Positions 61,967 to 64,000 of a stretch of DNA of 64,000 nt are shown one piece after another (position 1 is the first letter of the stretch; each line of letters opens with the position of its first letter). The translations under genes and the position numbers were made by a program. Source of the stretch: Paractinoplanes bogorensis. Lineage in GTDB: Bacteria > Actinomycetota > Actinomycetes > Mycobacteriales > Micromonosporaceae. The notes below the pieces were generated by a model that made no database searches, had not been told where the DNA came from, and saw only the letters and a program-made list of their open reading frames with translations. Where the stretch lies: NCBI RefSeq assembly GCF_018829635.1, contig NZ_JAHKKG010000004.1, positions 434,001-498,000 on the forward strand, read 5' to 3'.

Positions 61967-62742
61967 TGGACGCGGGGCTGACCGGAAAGAACGTGATCGT
62001 CACCGGCGCGAGCCGCGGCATCGGCCTGGCCGTCGCGAGTGCGCTGGCCGGCGAGGGCGCGTCGGTGGCGGCGGTCTCGAAGGGCGGCTCGGCCGAGCTC
62101 AAGGCGCTCGAGGAAACCGGCCGGGTGACGTCGGTCGCGGCCGACCTCACCGACCCGAACGCGCCGGACGCGATCGTGGCCGGCACCGGGCCGGTCGACG
62201 TGCTCGTCAACAACGTCGGCGCGACCCACCCCCGTACGGGCGGATTCCTCTCGGTCTCCGACGCCGACTGGGAAGCGATGCTGGCCATCAACCTGCTCTC
62301 CGCCGTCCGGATGAGCCGCGCCGTCCTGCCCGGCATGGTCGCGCGCGGGTCGGGCAGCATCGTGACGGTGTGCTCGGTCAACGCCGTCCTGCCCGATCCG
62401 CTGGTCATCGACTACAGCGCGGCCAAGGCGGCGCTGCTCAACCTGAGCAAGTCGCTGTCCAAGGAGTTCGGGCCGGCCGGCATCCGGGTCAACACGGTCA
62501 GCCCGGGCCCGGTCGAGACCGCGCTGTGGCTGGGCGACGGCGGCGTCGCCGCGACGGTCGCGTCGGCCACCGGCGGAGACCCGAAGGCGATCGCGGCCGG
62601 AGCCGCGAGCCAGTCGGTCACCGGTCGCTTCACCCGGCCCGAGGAGGTCGCCGACGTCATCGTGTTCCTGGCCGGCGCCCGGGCCGCCAACATCACCGGC
62701 GCCGACATCACCATCGACGGCGGCCTGATCACGACGCTGTGA
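61966..62742 (+). CDS. SDR-family oxidoreductase
   Basis: This 258-residue classical SDR has TGASRGIGLAVA (cofactor), NNVG in LVNNVGATHP, the serine in TVCSVNAVLP and the Y-x3-K pair in DYSAAKAALL. The end GADITIDGGLITTL is typical of FabG-like enzymes. It is coupled to the alpha/beta hydrolase, which suggests a two-step conversion of an ester or ketone; the substrate is unknown. Confidence 0.87.
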   Translation: MDAGLTGKNVIVTGASRGIGLAVASALAGEGASVAAVSKGGSAELKALEETGRVTSVAADLTDPNAPDAIVAGTGPVDVLVNNVGATHPRTGGFLSVSDADWEAMLAINLLSAVRMSRAVLPGMVARGSGSIVTVCSVNAVLPDPLVIDYSAAKAALLNLSKSLSKEFGPAGIRVNTVSPGPVETALWLGDGGVAATVASATGGDPKAIAAGAASQSVTGRFTRPEEVADVIVFLAGARAANITGADITIDGGLITTL

Positions 62743-62743
62743 C

Positions 62744-64000
62744 TCAGGGCGTGTAGACGTCGGCCATGCCGGTGACGACGCCGTCGGTGGTGGTCAGCTC
62801 GACCAGGCCGTTGGTGCCGAGCCGCTCGGCCAGCTCGGCCGGCCTGATCGCGCACGTGCCGACGGTGACCGGATCGCCGGCGCAGCGCCCCGGGTCGTCG
62901 AAGGTGCTGAACAGGCGCGGCGTGGCCGAGGTCGGCAGGGTGACCACCATCTTGCTGTCCTCGGTCAGCCACGCCTGTTCGCACGGGTTGCTGGACGAGG
63001 GCGTCAGCTTGAACGTCCGGCAGTACTCGTCGCCGGTCATGAACAGCACCGGCTCCACCACGACCGATCTCGACTTCGGGTAGTACCCGCGGACGGCGAC
63101 GATCGACTTGGTCGTGCCGCGCCGCACGTCGGTGAAGGCGAGCCCGGCCGGCCCGGTGCCGTTCCCGGTCGGGCGGATCTCGGCGTGCGCGACGACCGCG
63201 CCCGCCACGACCTCCTCGTCACCGGCCGGCCCGACCCCGAAGGCCACCTTGCCGGTGGGCAGGGACGGGTCGGTCAGCTTCGCGTCCAGGACGCTGTTCC
63301 CGTCGACGGACACCGAGGCCACCTCGTCCCGCAGGTTCAGCACGACCTTGTGCCGCTGTCCGGGAGTGAACCCGGCGTCGTCCGCGGAGGCGAGCGTGGT
63401 GGTGCGCAGGGTGCCCTCGTGCCGGATCCGGACGATCCGTGGGCAGAGGTCGAGCCAGTACGAGCTCTCGGCCGCCGCCCGGAACTGCACCTCGGCACAG
63501 GACCGCTCGTTGGTGACGGTGATGTCGGCCGAGATCGACTGGTCACCGGCGAACGACGCAGCCGGGCCCGGGCACACCATCGCGAAGCTCGGCGTCGTCA
63601 TGGCCAGGCCGTTCTTGAACGAGCACTTTCCCCCGTACGCGTCGGTCGTGCTCTTCCACTGGCCCGGCCGGTCGAGCGCGTCGACCACCCACGGCCCCCG
63701 CACCGCGCCCGGCACCGGCATCACGGCCAGCGGCGTCGACCGTTTGACCTGCACATTGACGTCGACCTCGGCCGGCCAGCGGGCGTAGAACCCGGCCCCG
63801 GCCAGCAGCACGGTGGCCGCCGCGGTGGCGGCGATCAGTCTCCCGCGCCGCTTCTTCTTCGGCCGCGGCACCGGACGATCGCCACCGCCCGAGACGTGCC
63901 GGCCGGAGAGCTGCGCCGCCTCGGCCGCCTCACGCAGGGGCCGCCCGATCGACTGGCCGCCGGTGTTCTGCGCCAGCAGCATCTGGAGCAGCTCGTGGGC
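62744..64000 (-). CDS. Membrane protein with extracytoplasmic domain, 5' end beyond window
   Basis: The frame is open to the right edge, so the N-terminus is missing; the visible part begins AHELLQMLLAQN. It has a basic stretch (PRPKKKRRGR), one membrane helix (LIAATAAATVLLAGAGFYA) and a secreted part of about 330 residues with eight cysteines. That part includes a jelly-roll-like region (CAEVQFRAAAESSYWLDLCPRI, VVLNLRDEVASVSVDG). The layout resembles the end of a Ser/Thr kinase with an external domain, but no kinase motif is visible, so I leave it unnamed. Confidence 0.65.
   Translation of the reverse strand, partial: AHELLQMLLAQNTGGQSIGRPLREAAEAAQLSGRHVSGGGDRPVPRPKKKRRGRLIAATAAATVLLAGAGFYARWPAEVDVNVQVKRSTPLAVMPVPGAVRGPWVVDALDRPGQWKSTTDAYGGKCSFKNGLAMTTPSFAMVCPGPAASFAGDQSISADITVTNERSCAEVQFRAAAESSYWLDLCPRIVRIRHEGTLRTTTLASADDAGFTPGQRHKVVLNLRDEVASVSVDGNSVLDAKLTDPSLPTGKVAFGVGPAGDEEVVAGAVVAHAEIRPTGNGTGPAGLAFTDVRRGTTKSIVAVRGYYPKSRSVVVEPVLFMTGDEYCRTFKLTPSSSNPCEQAWLTEDSKMVVTLPTSATPRLFSTFDDPGRCAGDPVTVGTCAIRPAELAERLGTNGLVELTTTDGVVTGMADVYTP

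Overview
The window is very GC-rich DNA, densely packed with genes. It has many GTG starts, many GTGA/ATGA stop-start overlaps, Tat/lipoprotein substrate-binding proteins, LacI, TetR and MocR regulators, and four large LuxR-type ATPases (LAL regulators). This is typical of a filamentous actinomycete. A Micromonosporaceae/Actinoplanes-like host is my inference from gene style, not from a marker gene. I saw no rRNA, tRNA, CRISPR, IS element or phage gene. The window reads as ordinary chromosome rich in accessory metabolism.

Layout. 1-2.4 kb: end of a membrane acyltransferase, an aminoglycoside-phosphotransferase-like gene, and a lone Fe(II)/2-oxoglutarate oxygenase of the arginine/asparagine-hydroxylase type, preceded by two interleaved inverted repeats. 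2.4-7.2 kb (minus): a nickel/cobalt ECF transporter operon (CbiM, PDGLE protein, CbiQ, CbiO) with a Nur-like box over its promoter. It runs on into an HD protein, a DUF4291 protein and an uncharacterised membrane protein. 7.3-9.3 kb: VOC protein, XRE regulator and a divergent SDR. 9.3-18.7 kb: two LAL regulators around a DUF6653 membrane protein, a 5'-3' exonuclease, a LacI regulator and a secreted PETase-like polyester hydrolase. 18.7-25.5 kb: a xylo-oligosaccharide-type locus (GH3 glycosidase, lipoprotein, two permeases, LacI repressor) carrying the operator CGAAACTTTCG. 25.6-32.6 kb: a Ser/Thr kinase with an external domain, a SnoaL-like protein, a TetR, a lipoprotein-methyltransferase-permease operon without an ATPase, and two Uma2 nucleases.

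32.6-47.5 kb is a polyamine catabolism island. It holds a MocR regulator, CoA-acylating semialdehyde dehydrogenase, class-III aminotransferase, aminobutyraldehyde dehydrogenase, PotADBC-type importer, FAD amine oxidase, a PIN toxin/antitoxin-like pair, GabT and a putrescine-type aminotransferase. Together these could take putrescine to succinate semialdehyde, and the C3 arm (beta-alanine) to acetyl-CoA. Succinate-semialdehyde dehydrogenase and gamma-glutamylputrescine synthetase are not in the window.

47.5-64 kb: LtrA-like membrane protein, Tat-exported esterase, DUF72 protein, a TetR with a perfect operator facing an O-methyltransferase, a transglycosylase-like secreted protein, and a DUF5666 secreted protein sharing a promoter region packed with 11-bp-phased response-regulator boxes with an OmpR-type two-component system. 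Two tandem LAL regulators, an alpha/beta hydrolase-SDR pair and an incomplete membrane protein follow. Eight of the eleven convergent gene pairs overlap at their 3' ends. The only gap above 300 bases (21035-21343) holds the GH3/transporter promoters and operators.
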